Of a stretch of DNA of 64,000 nt, positions 40,502-53,316 are shown piece after piece (position 1 is the first letter of the stretch; the number at the start of each line of letters is the position of its first letter). The notes below the pieces were generated by a model, which did no database searches, had not been told where the DNA came from, and saw only the letters and a list, made by a program, of their open reading frames with translations. A program made the translations under genes and the position numbers. Origin of the DNA: Alternaria dauci (lineage: Eukaryota > Ascomycota > Dothideomycetes > Pleosporales > Pleosporaceae); contig NC_091272.1 of assembly GCF_042100115.1 (NCBI RefSeq), positions 6,138,001-6,202,000 on the forward strand. The letters are read 5' to 3'.

Positions 40502-43500
40502 ATGAGTAGCGACGAGGATGGCGCCGCGCTCATGGCAGCGTTCAAGAAGAAGCCAGCTGGACCCAAGCGGAGTGCTCCGCAAGCAGCACCCACGACGGAA
40601 GCATCAGACTCCCCAGCTGCCGTGTTTTCAGAGGGCGATATGGACGATGATCTGGAAACTCTACATATCGAGATTCCGCCGCGCAGACGAAGAGCGGTAT
40701 GTGTTCGCATACCCCAGAAGCATATCAGAAAGGCCGATTATAAGTACTTCGAACCCAAGGATGAAGTGGAGAAGGTCCTTCGCGAGTTCCCTGTTGGGAG
40801 CAAGGGCGAAATGGTATACAAGATCAAATTATTCGGAGAAGATCATGTCAAGCAGGTGAGGGCTCCTCTTTCATTCCCTTTCACTGGTAAAGGCAGCAAG
40901 AGAGACGAGCGCAGCGTCGTTACTATATAACATGCGACTTGGGTTCCTTCTTCTGCCACAAACTTTTATTCCTGAATACCTAACAAGTATCTACAGGTTA
41001 CCTTCGAAGAGCTCCTTGATCTCCGTGGCGGCCCTGAGGCACTGCAATCGTTCCAACCAGACGACGATTCGAGCGACGACGCCGAAATGAGGCTTCGCAG
41101 CCGGAACACCAAGGCGGACGCCAACGGTTTTGTCGATATATCGAGTTTCCCCATATCATCCTCCGAGGACGACGACCAAGACGAGCTGATATCTGACGCA
41201 TCAGGACGCCCACGTCGCCGCGCACGGAAATCAGGACGCGGGGCTCGCCGAGGACAATTATCGAGAGGTCGTTCAGAGACCAGTGATTTGATCGCACTCT
41301 CCACCAACGATGAGGACGACGACTCTGATGACGGCGGCAGGAAGCGAAAGCAGAGGTCACATAAAGGCATACAGCAGCCCACACGGCGTTCTGCACAGCA
41401 ACCGACACGGACAAGAAGCAAGGATGACGATGACGACGAACAAGACGAGGATGATGATACAGACGATTCCAGTGCTTCAGACATCCTCCGCTCAGATGTA
41501 CTCCCAGGCCGCAAGCGCAAGGGACGACCTCTACGTGCAGCAAAGCCCGAGAAGGTCCCTCGAGTGGGCGTTCGACAGTCTGATCGAGCAACGCGTGCTA
41601 CCAACAACATGCAGGAAGCCGACATGAACGACATCTACCGGTCAGACACCGCCCCCAAAGTGGTTGCCCAAAAAATCTCTGTTGTCCGCGAAGTGTTCCC
41701 AAAGCTATCACGAACCGACCCTTTCCGTGCGCGTCATGCAGAGGGTTGCGAAGTATGCTTCGATGGACCCAACGTAGCACCCCTGGTGTATTGTCAAGGT
41801 TGCTCTCTGGCGTACCACAAAAATTGCTTGGGTAATCGCTCTACTCGCGACCATCTAGTCACCAAGGTTGGCGACGAGGAGTTCGTCCTGCAATGCAAGA
41901 GATGCATTGGCTTTTATAAGAAGAAGGACCCAACCGCTCCCGACCTATCCAGATGTCAAGACTGCGCTGTGTCTGGACTCTCGTGCCGACCCTTCAGGCC
42001 ACGCAAGACGACGCAACAGGAAATGAAAGAGCGCGAAGAGAACGACGGCCATGATCCGGTCGTTGACGTTCCTTCCGAGCTTCTCAACAACCATAACAAT
42101 GTCATGTTTCGCTGCACCAAGTGCTCTCGTGCCTGGCATTATCACCACCTACCACCCATCTCGCAGTACGCCATGGACGTCAACCGTGACGACGAAGAGA
42201 TGGCAGATGAGCGATTCCGCGAATACTCTGGTAAATGGATGTGCAAGGAGTGCGATGAGACCGGTGATCGAAAAGTCGGCGGTATCATCGCCTGGCGGCC
42301 ATCGGATGTCGAGACCTATCGACCAGGTACTCCGTGTGAGCTGGTTTGCGAAGACGACAAGCAATACCTCATCAAGTGGGAGAACGAGTCCTACTTCCGA
42401 GCAGCATGGCACTCTGGAGCCTGGACTTGGGGCGTGACAGCTGGAGTCCAACGCAAGGCTTTCTTCAAGCGCGAGGATGGACCAAAGATGCGAACTGAAG
42501 ACGCCATTCCCGAGGAGTACCTCCGTATCGATATTGTCCTCGATATCAAGTATACAAGCTATGTTGAAGTCCGCAGCGAGGAAATTGACAAAGCTCGTAT
42601 AAAAGAGGTCGACAAGGCGCTTATCAAGTACAAAGGTCTGGGCTACGAAGACACTGTCTGGGAGAGTGTGCCTACTCCAGAAGACGGCGATAGGTGGTTG
42701 GACTTTGTCACTGCTTACAACGACTGGGTTGCCGGTCGCTACGTCAAGATCCCCAAGCAGGGCCCTCTTAAGGGACGGATTGAGAAGGCTCGAAGCACGC
42801 CATTCGCTAAGCTTGAGCGAGAGAAGCAACCTGATAATCTTGTTGGCGGTGAGCTGATGAAGTACCAGCTAGAAGGTCTAAACTGGCTCTACTACAAATG
42901 GTACGATCAGACGAACGCCATCCTCGCAGACGAGATGGGATTAGGGAAAACGATCCAAGTCATCGCTTTCATGGCAACCCTGATTCAGGAGCATAATTGC
43001 TTCCCATTTCTGATCGTGGTGCCTAACTCGACATGTGCCAACTGGCGCCGGGAGATCAAGCAATGGGCGCCTTCTCTTCGCGTAGTCGCCTACTTTGGAT
43101 CTGCCAAAGCTCGCGACATGGCCTACAAGTACGAGATGTACCCCGAGAATACGAAGGACCTACGATGCCACATTGTCGTAACCTCATACGATGCGGCGGC
43201 CGACGACAATTGCAGGAGGTTCTTCAAAGGTGTTGGCTGGGCCGGCCTCGTCGTCGATGAAGGCCAGCGTCTGAAGAACGACAAGAGTCAATTGTACACG
43301 GCCCTCACAGCAGTACGCGCGCCATTCCGACTGCTGTTGACTGGCACACCACTACAAAACAACGCTAGGGAGCTCTTCAACTTGCTGCACTTCCTGGACG
43401 ACACGATCGATGCCGAGCAGCTCGAGGAACAGTATGCTGAGATGACAGCGGAGAACATCCGGGAACTCCATGACCAGATCCGGCCTTTCATTCTGCGACG

Positions 43501-45973
43501 TACGAAAGCCAAAGTGCTGACCTTCCTCCCGCCTCTGGGCCAGATCATTCTTCCCATCTCCATGAGCCATCTGCAGAAGCAAGTCTACAGATCAATCCTC
43601 TCCAAGAGCCCGGAGCTTCTCAAGGCTCTCTTCACGTCTGACAAGCAGCTTAAGCAGCAGGAGCGCGCAAACTTGAGTAACATCTTGATGCAACTGCGCA
43701 AGTGTCTGTGCCATCCGTTCGTCTACAGCCGGGAAATAGAAGAGAGGAGCGAGGTTGCTGCCGTCTCTCATCGCAACCTTGTTGAGGCTTCTGCCAAGCT
43801 CACTCTTCTCGAGACTTTACTTCCAAAGCTTCAAGAACGTGGTCATCGCCTGCTCATATTTAGCCAGTTTCTCGACATGCTTAACATTATCGAAGACTTC
43901 TTGGACGGCATGCAGCTCCCATACCAGCGTCTAGACGGTACGATGGGCTCGCTCGAGAAGCAGAAGCGTATCGATCAGTTCAACGCGCCCGACTCGCCTC
44001 TATTTGCCTTCCTCCTCTCCACCCGCGCTGGTGGTGTTGGTATCAATCTTGCAACTGCAGACACCGTCATCATCCTGGATCCTGACTGGAACCCTCATCA
44101 AGATCTCCAAGCTATTGCTAGGGCTCATCGTATTGGTCAGAAGAAGAAAGTGCTGTGTCTTCAGCTAGCGACTCGGGCATCTGTAGAAGAGAAGATTATG
44201 CAGATGGGCAAGAAGAAGATGGCTCTTGACAAAGTTGTTGTACAAGATCTGGACAAGGAGGATCCGGAGGACGAGGATGTTGAGTCCATACTCAAATACG
44301 GCGCGGCAGAACTCTTCAAGGACGACGACGCGGATAATGACATTCGCTACGATGACGCCTCTATCGACAAACTACTCGACCGCAGCCAGATTGAAAACAC
44401 CCAGACCGGTGACGATGACTCTGCAGAGTCTCAGTTCGGCTTCGCTCGTATTTGGGTTAATGAGAAGGGTGGACTACAAGATGACTTCGACATCGCGGAT
44501 GAAGAGGTTGCCCCAGACCCAGGTGTCTGGGATAAGATTTTAAAGGAACGACAAGCTGCCGCAGCAGCCGAAGCGCTTGCGAAGGCAGAGGCTATGGGTC
44601 GAGGACGCCGGGCGAAAGCGGTACTTGATACCTCAATCTTGATAAAAACAACTACTGACATCGCACAGGCTGTCGATTACGCTACGGAGAAGAGGGATGC
44701 CGATGCTGCTTCTGTCGCGGGTACAGACCACTTCGAGGATACTGCCGCACCGCCTTCACCGATCAAGAAGCTGAGCAAGAGGCGCAAGAACAAGACTGGG
44801 TCTGAAAGTGATACCGACTTCCAGGCCGAATCTGAAGACGAAAGCGAGCCCGAGCCCGAGCCGATTCATGACAATCTTGATGCCGCCAAAGAGCTCGGCG
44901 ATGGTCGCCGTCCCAGTACAACAAATACCGCCAGTTCTTCACTCTACAAGCAGAATGGCGCAGGTGCGTCTAAAGTTTCATCTAGTCAACAGTCCCAATT
45001 TCCTGCTGTTAGTCTTCCTCTCCAGACTACGCCCAAGAAGGGTGGTGCGAGGGCCATCAGATCGCCGCCGAAGCCAGTGAAGGTGTCACCGCCGAGAGGC
45101 GGTACGAGAGTTGTATTCAACCTCGAGACGCATCCCAACGGCGCCAGTCAGAACCAACCAAACGCCTCTTCCGGGCAGGCACTGTCAGCTCGCGTACCAG
45201 CTGCCTTCATGGATCTTTCTTCGCCTCCGCCAGAGCTAGCACCAGCGCCGAAAGCACTGAAGACTAATCAAGCAACAGTCAAACCATTCAAACGGGCTAC
45301 CATACCCATCCGCAACCCTCTGGAGCCAGCATATGGCGGTTCCAGTATTCGCATCTGTCCGGCTTGCCACAAGAACCATCCTTCGGGTGCCTGCGAGCTC
45401 AAAGCAGCAGGCGTCGAGCACTGCGGTCTTTGCGGCTTAGCACACTACGGCCATTCGCGCACATGTCCCCACATCAAATCCGAAACACAAGTTCGAGAGA
45501 TGCTTGAAGCACTTAAGAACTCGCCCGAGAAGAAAGAACTGGTTGATGCAGCAATCAAGTACCTACGTGGTGTCAAAGGTACTCTGGTACAGCAAAAGAA
45601 GAGGGATAGGGAAAAGGCAGCTTTGGCTAACGGCCAGCCCGTCCCCTCACCTACATATACGGGTATCGGCCGGCCCCCGAAAAACGCGTATAAACGTCCG
45701 CCTGGTGCTCCAAATGGAAACACGAATGGCATGAATAGTTTTAGAGTTAGCAGTTCGGCCATGGGTCCTTCGAACGGTGCGCCTCACTCGTATGCGTCGT
45801 ATGGCCCACAAGGACAAATGGGAGTTGCTCCCGGGACTGCAGGTAGTGCGCCTCAGGATCAGCAGCGCGCGTTTGCGCAGCAGCAGATGATTCAGCAGAT
45901 GCACGGTCAAGGTTTTGATGATCAACAGGTGGAGAGCGCGTTGAGGGGTTTCTTGTTCCAGGGTCAGGTTTAA
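40502..45973 (+). CDS. mit1: SNF2-family chromatin remodeller, Mit1 (Mi-2/CHD-like) type
   Basis: Two exons (40502-40855 and 40997-45973; 141-bp intron) give 1,776 residues. An acidic, disordered N-terminus (about 140-330) is followed by a PHD-like zinc region: CEVCFDGPNVAPLVYCQGC at about 369, then a second Cys-rich part CQDC...FRCTKCSRAWHYHH and WMCKECDE. A chromodomain-like segment follows (about 560-680, KYKGLGYEDTVWE). The ATPase has Walker A ADEMGLGKTIQV near 760, a Walker B with the variant DEGQ (VVDEGQRLKN) near 870, and helicase C-terminal motifs (STRAGGVGINLA, AIARAHRIGQ) near 1130-1165. A C-terminal Cys/His cluster (CPACHKNHP, CGLCGLAHYGHSRTCPH) matches SHREC-complex Mit1-like proteins. 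Role: nucleosome positioning in heterochromatin silencing, nucleus. Confidence 0.85.
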
Positions 45974-46224
45974 CTTCACTGTATGTGTAAGGGTCCAGGT
46001 GGGATATTGGTAGTCGTCAGTGACTTGTGATGGACTGCCCTAGTGGAAGACAGAGAAAGGCATTCCGAGCATGTAAAGTAGACACATTGATACTTCAATG
46101 AACGCTAAATGATAGTTCTTACGTCGTTCTTATGTGGTAGTATCACGGTCTCCGCTTCACGTTTTATTGCGACACTCACAAAAAAAAATAGATTTGTATA
46201 TCTCTAAACTACATTTCCAATTTC

Positions 46225-49053
46225 CTATATTTCATCATATTCCTCTCCTTCTACTTCTTCGTCGTCTTCCTCAAGTGCCTCCCGGAGGCCCGCAGTCCAA
46301 GCATCATAGTCTCCATTCGCGTCGTGACCAGCACCCAGCACCCTCACGCTGGCTTTGCCCTGATCTTCTCTCGCTATAAGTGCTCTCTCAAGCACACCAA
46401 GTTTGGTCTCGACAAACTCATTCTTATATCCACCCCAAACACCCTTATCATCACTAACCAGACCATTCCTCCAGCAGTATGCCATCCACCGACGCCAATT
46501 CGCGTCTTCCTTTAGCACTTCAGGGTTGCCTATTACGAAAAGAGCTTCTTTTGCTCGCGTAAGGGCAACATTCATTTTCCTCTTCTCCCCAATGATACCC
46601 ACACCCATGCTGTTGTCCTTATCCAGGAACCTCTTCCTGGCCCTCGTCGTACATAGTATCACAACGCGTCTCTCGAGGCCTTGAAACGCTTCCAAAGGAC
46701 CGATGTTGACGTCCCATAGACCTATACCGTTGCCATACCTGGAAGAACGGATCAAGGAACGTAACGTTTTGACCTGGGCGGCGAATGGCGACATGATGCA
46801 TATGTCTGACTGCTCCATGGAAGAAGAGTCGACCAGTTTTTGCGCCATGTCGCAAGCTATTTTCGCTTCAGACATGTTGTACCAGCCGCCGCCGTCACGT
46901 TCAATTTCGTCGGTTCCATAGTGTGGGAGGAAGAGAACGGGCCACTTACGGCCGCGCCAGATATCGGATTGTTGGAGTGGTGTATTTGGTATCACGGCCT
47001 CGGGAATCAAGGTGTCGTGATAGAAGATGGCGCTCGGCACACTGAGAATTGCAGAGTGGGAACGGTAGTTCCGGATCAGCAATGTGAAGGGAGGATATGT
47101 CATGGGTAACATTGATCGCTTCATGACTGGCGGGCCGGATGACGGATTTATTTTGGACCGCGAGAGAGGGTGGTCTTTGTATAGTGGTCGCTTGAAAAGG
47201 CGGGCGAATAGAGACATGGTTACTCGAGGGTCGCGGGATGCTGTTCGAGGGCCGAGTTGGTTTTCGTCTCCTGCCATGATGAAGCGTGGCTGAGGTGATG
47301 ATTTCAGATACGTGGATGGCGGACATACAACGCTGATGGCAGGTAGAACTTCAAGTTCAGTAGCTTGGGCTGCCTCATCTATGATTAACGCTGTCCAGTG
47401 TAGCGGCGGGGTAGACAGATTCTCCCTTGGATTGAATGCCGAGAGCATGTTATTCTGTATGGTCCAGAGATCGTTGTTGGTCATCCTTGCTTCTGCCAGC
47501 ATTGAAGTATCTTGACAAGAGGTTACCACTACGTTGAAAGCCATGAGGTTTTTGAAAGGCGGCAAAGTGAACATGTCGTCTTCGATGTAGCAGTATTGCA
47601 ACAACTCCCGTGGTACTTCGTTGTCAGCTCTTCCGGGTCGGTTGAGACGGAAGAGCTGCGTGGTTGTAAGATATGTCTTGAGTCTCAAGGCGATTGTATC
47701 TGCGGCAGCCTCAGATGGAGCACAAACGAGCAGGTGTTTGACATCCGTTGTCTCCAGTAGTTGCATTGCCGTCTCAACTAGCACTTTCGTCTTGCCTGTG
47801 CCTGGCGGCCCACTGATCAAATATGGAAGAGTTCCATATGCGTTGTTACATACGTCGTTGATGGCATGGGCTTGCTCGTAGTTGATGGCGCTATCGAAGA
47901 GATTGCGATGCGGAATATTACGCAGCTTGTTTTGACGTATTCCATGTACTTCTTCAGGAAACAGCATCCGGACACTCCAATCGTTGCTAGAGTCATCAAA
48001 TGTGACCTTTGCAGTCTCTCTATGAAGTGTGGCGTACTTGGCGCCGGGCGATCCGCCGAAGTGATTTTCCGAAGATTCAAAAGCATCTGAACGAGCGGAC
48101 AAGCTGGCTTGCCTTAGCTCAGAGCTGAGATGCACCAAAGCCCTTCGCTGGTTTTTGATGATGTTAACCTTGAGCGGTATAACAACATTAACGAACATCG
48201 GCATAGGCGGCATGCGAGGATCAGGATAATCGAGGCCGTCTGCTTTGATGTAAACCATTTCCTTTGCACGGTTGATGCCATACACTGCAGCATCGTGTTG
48301 TATGCCCATCCAGGACTGGAAGCCGACCAACTGCTCCCCGTTGAACCTGTGTAGGTATTCATTTGCGTACATTGGTATGGGAATAAAGGTTCCAGTTTCG
48401 TCAACAACCAATTGTCGTATCTGCAGCATGTCGCCCATCTCAATATGTGGACTATCTTCCCTGAGCCCAGGCACTGGCAAGATCCACAAACAACCGGCTG
48501 AAGGTAATTGCCCGAGTGGTACTCGATACATTGCGTACTTTTCGTTTTCTTCCTCTTTCGCCGCACATTCGATGGCGGCTACTTGGTCAAAGTGCTGGAG
48601 ATACACGAACTCATTGAGGGCAGTGGCCGGTCTGATAGACACGGCGGCTGATCTACTCAATGATTCATCGGATGTTGTATCGTGGGTGGGCATGAAGCTT
48701 GTCCCGATAAAGCTTTGCACATACTGTTCAAAATCGACCCAATGTCGGGGCATTGTTTTAGAAACGATCGCCGTCTCAGCATTGATCGATCGTAGAGCCG
48801 GGGGAACGAAAGGGGTCGCGTAAACATTATACTCCCATGAAACATCAACAGAATCAATCTCGGCATTATCGATTTTTCCAGAATGCCCTGGTGAACCCTG
48901 GTCTCCTGTCTTCGAAGAGGCTGGTGGTTCTGTTGCCGTCGCAGTCGAGCGTCCCTGATTGAGTGAACTTTTTGTCTTTGTGACGATATTAGGCACGGCT
49001 ACAAGTCTTGAGAAGGCATCCTTCGCCGTTTTGCCTTCTTGAGATGGAGGCAT
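46225..49053 (-). CDS. SF1 RNA/DNA helicase, UPF1/MOV10-like
   Basis: A single exon of 942 residues. The N-terminal 390 residues are of unknown fold with beta-rich patches. RecA-like domain 1 has Walker A ISGPPGTGKTKVLVE, an APSEAAADT motif and Walker B LIIDEAAQATELEVLP. Domain 2 has LIRNYRSHSAIL, EAFQGLERRVVILCTTR and the final RKMNVALTRAKEALFVIGN motif. These are the SF1B signatures of the UPF1/SMG2, MOV10 and SDE3 groups. The long N-terminus without the UPF1 CH zinc domain favours a MOV10/SDE3-like role in RNA silencing or decay, an inference. It converges on the Mit1-like gene. Confidence 0.85.
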   Translation of the reverse strand: MPPSQEGKTAKDAFSRLVAVPNIVTKTKSSLNQGRSTATATEPPASSKTGDQGSPGHSGKIDNAEIDSVDVSWEYNVYATPFVPPALRSINAETAIVSKTMPRHWVDFEQYVQSFIGTSFMPTHDTTSDESLSRSAAVSIRPATALNEFVYLQHFDQVAAIECAAKEEENEKYAMYRVPLGQLPSAGCLWILPVPGLREDSPHIEMGDMLQIRQLVVDETGTFIPIPMYANEYLHRFNGEQLVGFQSWMGIQHDAAVYGINRAKEMVYIKADGLDYPDPRMPPMPMFVNVVIPLKVNIIKNQRRALVHLSSELRQASLSARSDAFESSENHFGGSPGAKYATLHRETAKVTFDDSSNDWSVRMLFPEEVHGIRQNKLRNIPHRNLFDSAINYEQAHAINDVCNNAYGTLPYLISGPPGTGKTKVLVETAMQLLETTDVKHLLVCAPSEAAADTIALRLKTYLTTTQLFRLNRPGRADNEVPRELLQYCYIEDDMFTLPPFKNLMAFNVVVTSCQDTSMLAEARMTNNDLWTIQNNMLSAFNPRENLSTPPLHWTALIIDEAAQATELEVLPAISVVCPPSTYLKSSPQPRFIMAGDENQLGPRTASRDPRVTMSLFARLFKRPLYKDHPLSRSKINPSSGPPVMKRSMLPMTYPPFTLLIRNYRSHSAILSVPSAIFYHDTLIPEAVIPNTPLQQSDIWRGRKWPVLFLPHYGTDEIERDGGGWYNMSEAKIACDMAQKLVDSSSMEQSDICIMSPFAAQVKTLRSLIRSSRYGNGIGLWDVNIGPLEAFQGLERRVVILCTTRARKRFLDKDNSMGVGIIGEKRKMNVALTRAKEALFVIGNPEVLKEDANWRRWMAYCWRNGLVSDDKGVWGGYKNEFVETKLGVLERALIAREDQGKASVRVLGAGHDANGDYDAWTAGLREALEEDDEEVEGEEYDEI

Positions 49054-49785
49054 TTTGACACTAGGAGGAGTGTGCTGCCGGAGTTAACGCTTGCTGTCGG
49101 AGTGAATGACTTGAGCGCAGTGCGCTAAGAATGCGGACGTCTCTAGAGGAAATCGCGAAAAACATATATTAATATTTTCGCCCAAGGAATGAAGCGAAAA
49201 TTATCGATATTTAATGTTCTTGTGCAGAATCTCAAGTGGTGTAATGTTGCGCCACAGTCAAGGTCATGGGCGGCTGCTTAGCGCCGCGCTACAGGTCGCC
49301 TCGCTACCGAACGCGTCCGTGGTCCTTCCCAACCACCCGCTTTGATCAAGAATCCATCCAGTATCTCTGCAGGTCTACATACCGCCATCGTATTGACAGC
49401 CCAGTAAGCGCTTGCTTTGATTTCTGGATTCGGAACAGATGTGGGTATCGTGGTGGTACGACCTGACGCGCTATTCCAATCCTGGCATGCTCTTCCTATA
49501 GAGCTGAGAAACGACATGTACAATCCGCGACCAGTACTGCGATTTCAGGGGCTGCTATTAAATCATTGCTAAAAACTGCTGGTTGGTGGACTCTTTGAGC
49601 CGTACGCTGATAGTTGTCGAAATCGCCCCGTCTGCACTTCCCCGCAATACGTCATGATCCGAGGTTGTAGAACTGGGCCTCAATTTGTCAGACAACCAAT
49701 GTCTGTGTAACATTTAGATGAGTGCAGAGTCACTCCAGCAACTCTCTTCCACCATTCCTACGTTTTCGCATAGTCCTCGTCAAAT
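49054..49785. other. Divergent intergenic region, no gene seen
   Basis: About 730 bp between the helicase and the PRISE reductase. AT-rich near 49160-49215. Contains both upstream regions. Confidence 0.4.
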
Positions 49786-51117
49786 ATGTCCAACCAGCAG
49801 CTAGTCGAGAGCAAAGGCATCTTCCATGGCCTTCCTGTGTACCCGTCCTCGCTCAAGGGGCTCACAGCCATTATAACCGGAGCAAATGGTATTTCTGGTA
49901 ACTACATGCTACGGGTATTGGCGCAGGACCCAGAGAGATGGAGTAAGATCTACTGCTTGTCACGGCGGCCACCTACGATCCCGGATGGGCTACCGAAGAA
50001 TGCCGAGCATATCCCACTAGACTTCTTACAAGACCCTGAGGAGATCGCAAAGGTATTGAAGGAGAAGGGGGTCAAGGCTGACCATGTCTTCTTCTACTCT
50101 TATGTCCAGGTCAAGCCGAAAGAGGGCGGCGGCTTGTGGAGCGACGCAGAGGAGATGTGTAAGGTGAACAGTACGTGCTGACCTACAGATGATACCATGA
50201 AAATACAATATTGATATACTGCAGCTGCGCTCCTCCGAAATTTCTGCGAAGCTCTTCATATCGCCAACATCAAGCCGAAGCGTATCATGCTTCAAACTGG
50301 CGCAAAGAACTACGGTGTTCACCTTGGCCCCGCAGCGACCCCTCAAGAAGAAACAGCACCTCGCGTCACCTTGGAACCCAATTTCTACTACCCACAGGAG
50401 GACTTCCTCTGGGATTTCTGCAAGAAGCAGGGCATCGGCTGGAATATATGCATGCCATCGGGCATTCTGGGAGCTGTTCCGGATGCAGCCATGAACATGG
50501 TCTTTCCGCTCGGCGTATACGCGAGTGTGAGGAAACATCTAGGCGAGAAACTCGAGTTTCCAAGTGACCTGCATGCATGGGAAGTGACTGCCTGCATGTC
50601 CAGTAGCAAATTGAATGCTTACATGGAGCAATGGGCTGTGCTGAACGATGGGGCGAAGAACGAAAAATTCAACACGATGGATGGCACGACCTTTACATGG
50701 GGAAACTTTTGGCCAAAATACGCAGGATGGTATGGCATTGAATATGGGTATCCCAGCCTGGATGACAGCGAGTATACCGTCATCACTTCACAATACGATC
50801 CGCCTCCACGAGGCTTCGGGCCACCAACAACAATCCGCTTTCGTTTCACCCTGACTAGTTGGGCGAAACAGGAGAAAGTGCAAAAGGCATGGGAGGAGAT
50901 AATATCTACGTATGGTCTCAAGGTGGATAAGCTTCAGGACATGGACATTGATCGTATCTTTGGCTTCACAGACGGAATGATGAGCTCTTCCTTGGACCTC
51001 ACCATGAACAAGGCGCGCAAGATGGGATGGCATGGATTTGTCGACTCGAATGACGCTATCAAGGAGGTACTTGGAGAGTTTGCAGATCTCAAGATGATCC
51101 CTCCTTTGGGAAAGTAA
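49786..51117 (+). CDS. PRISE-type reductase (progesterone 5-beta-reductase / iridoid-synthase-like SDR)
   Basis: Two exons (49786-50170 and 50225-51117; 54-bp intron) give 425 residues, within the family's range of about 390-430. The nucleotide-binding loop is ITGANGISGNYM, followed by an NADP-type Arg pair (CLSRRPP). The PRISE catalytic Tyr sits in VFFYSYVQV and the Lys in LQTGAKNYGVHLGP. NFYYPQED and WNICMPSGILGAVP are further family landmarks. Such extended SDRs reduce activated C=C bonds of enones with NADPH; the fungal substrate is unknown. Probably cytosolic. Confidence 0.9.
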
Positions 51118-51258
51118 GCTCTATACACAGCAAAATTACAGTATCTACCGGTCCGTGCCACTCTATCGCCTGACCTTTTTCTGCTACTCTTGTTCTCTTG
51201 GCGCGAATTCATTCTCAGAAAATACAGTAGTGACGGTAGTCTCGTCTACACATTACCC

Positions 51259-52239
51259 TCACATGGAGCTTCGGCTAGGGCCCTTGACGTGGCTCATGAT
51301 GGTGTCGTGAGCAGAAGACATGCTGACTTGCTCCCACGTCGACCCAATCGCGTTCGCTTCTTTGTACAGCCTCTCAATAACCACGAGTATGTCGATTTCT
51401 AGCACGGTTTTCTCACCTTCCGGTCTATTCATAATCGTCGCCAGCAGAAGCTGTTCCACCACCCACCCTTGACCGCAAGTCGCCTGGCTAAGTATCGCCA
51501 ACGCGCCCAGGCACTCTCGGTCCAGAGCGTTCACCTGTGCAACTTTCCAATTCTCTCTTATGATCTGAGACGATAGCGAGGCGGAGTAACGAGCTTCGGC
51601 TAGCGCCGAGAGGACATCCGCGTAAGGCAAGGTAAGACGTATGATGTTCTTGCGCTCGGCAGCTTCATTACGGCGAAATTTCCTGATGAGGTCACGACGG
51701 TCTTCTCGGCCCATCACCTGCAGAGTCAGTACAATGGCGAAGATACCGAAAGTGGAGACTGTGAGTAACTTTCTCTACTGATTTACGCACCTTGAAGGCT
51801 TCTTGACCCATCTTGCCTCCCAGACAAAGCACTGTCTCGTGGTTCATATCGATAGAAGGGAGCTCATCCCTCTTGAGGCGTATCATGATAACTTCCCCAC
51901 TCTGTATGTTGCCGAAGTTGCAAACCGGGTCGCCGTCGATCGTGACACCGTCAATCAGCTCGCCAGGTTCGCTTGTGCGAATCGGCTCGCCGTTGATATC
52001 ACAGGGCCAGACTTCTTGTAGATCGACTTTGTGCTTGGATTTGAATCGGGATTTTATGCTCCCAATAATGTCCTTGTATGCGGCTGAGGGGGAGATGAGA
52101 ACTATATCGCCTATCAGTGTCCTATTCCTTGTAGTCCATTAGCATAGTGCTTACAGTCTGTGATCCTGAGATCTTTGGTTGGGCAGTAGAGCTCAACGAT
52201 GACTGCTTTAGTCTCCTTGTTTGGGAAAGTAGAGCGCAT
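51259..52239 (-). CDS. Unrecognised protein, three exons
   Basis: Exons 52239-52155, 52110-51791 and 51717-51259 join in frame (introns of 44 and 73 bp) to give 287 residues starting MRSTFPNKETKAVIVELY. Residues 30-130 look globular and beta-rich (CDIVLISPSAAYKDIIG, GELIDGVTIDGDPVCNF, GEVIMIRLKRDEL). The C-terminal half is helical (REDRRDLIRKFRRNEAAE, LSQATCGQGWVVEQL). No known domain recognised. The regular splicing and balanced composition support a real gene. Confidence 0.7.
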
Positions 52240-53316
52240 TGTGAGTACGTATAGGAGTCGTTGGAGCGATGTGAAAGAAATGATAGATACGCAGTGGAAA
52301 GAGTCGAATTCGAGTTGAGTCGGCTTATAGAGTCTGGAAACATGTCATGACCTGAACTCTAGTAAACTGGGTCATATATGAGGTGGGGGAGGGAAAGACA
52401 GCGCATAGACATGACTTTCCTGGAAGTGAAATACTCTCGTGACTTGGTCAGTGAGTTGTAAAGAAACATCTAGCATGTATTACCTCCTTTAACAACGTTT
52501 CTGCAGACACAATGATTGCCTAGCATCTACACTGTATTATCTTCATTGTCTCCTAACTCTTCGCTGAGGCGCGCATGAACGACAAGCCAACGAAGAGGTT
52601 GAAAGTAGCTTGATCTCGAGTTCTCACACATTCTCTCCGTTCAATACATGACACAACCTCGTCTCATCATGTACCTGGAATGTATCATATCAAGACTAAT
52701 GAAATTTGACTCTGTACAATCACCGAACAAGTTGTTAGTACCGCGCTGTCTAGATCTGGTTACCACGGTCTAGAGCGAATCACTACCGTAAATCCTTGAT
52801 GTGTGTTGATAGTACAGAAAAGTTTTGCTGGAATGTTGAGCCTCTATTCTGTGTAAACTATTTTTGTGAGGTGGGTGCACTGACGGACGCCATCCACCAC
52901 GATACCTAAATAGCGTGGCCAGAAATCTCAATATGTGAGATGCACCATGGGCTATACAAAGGACTTTAGTCCATGCTGTGAGGTCAGCTATGCAATAGCT
53001 CCGATTGGCTCGAATTACCTCTACCTGTGACTGAAGCCGTGTTAACTTGGCGGGTCTGACTCAACCGCACCGTTTTCAGATGCAGCAATACATCTTTCGT
53101 CCCGACTAAGAAGTTACAATCGAATGGCTTAAGCCACTTCTAGCATCGCTTCTAATGGTCGCACATGAGTCACTATGATGAAAATACATACTGTGCGTCC
53201 GGTCAGATGAGCCAAGACTGACAAGGCAGTCATACCTAGGAAGTGTAACTACATATATATCGAACGTTGTCATCTTCGAAACCTAGACGCAAAAGACCTG
53301 GCAGCACCTTCGTGTC
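52240..53316. other. Divergent intergenic region, no gene seen
   Basis: About 1.08 kb with no open frame of note. Contains both upstream regions. Confidence 0.45.
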
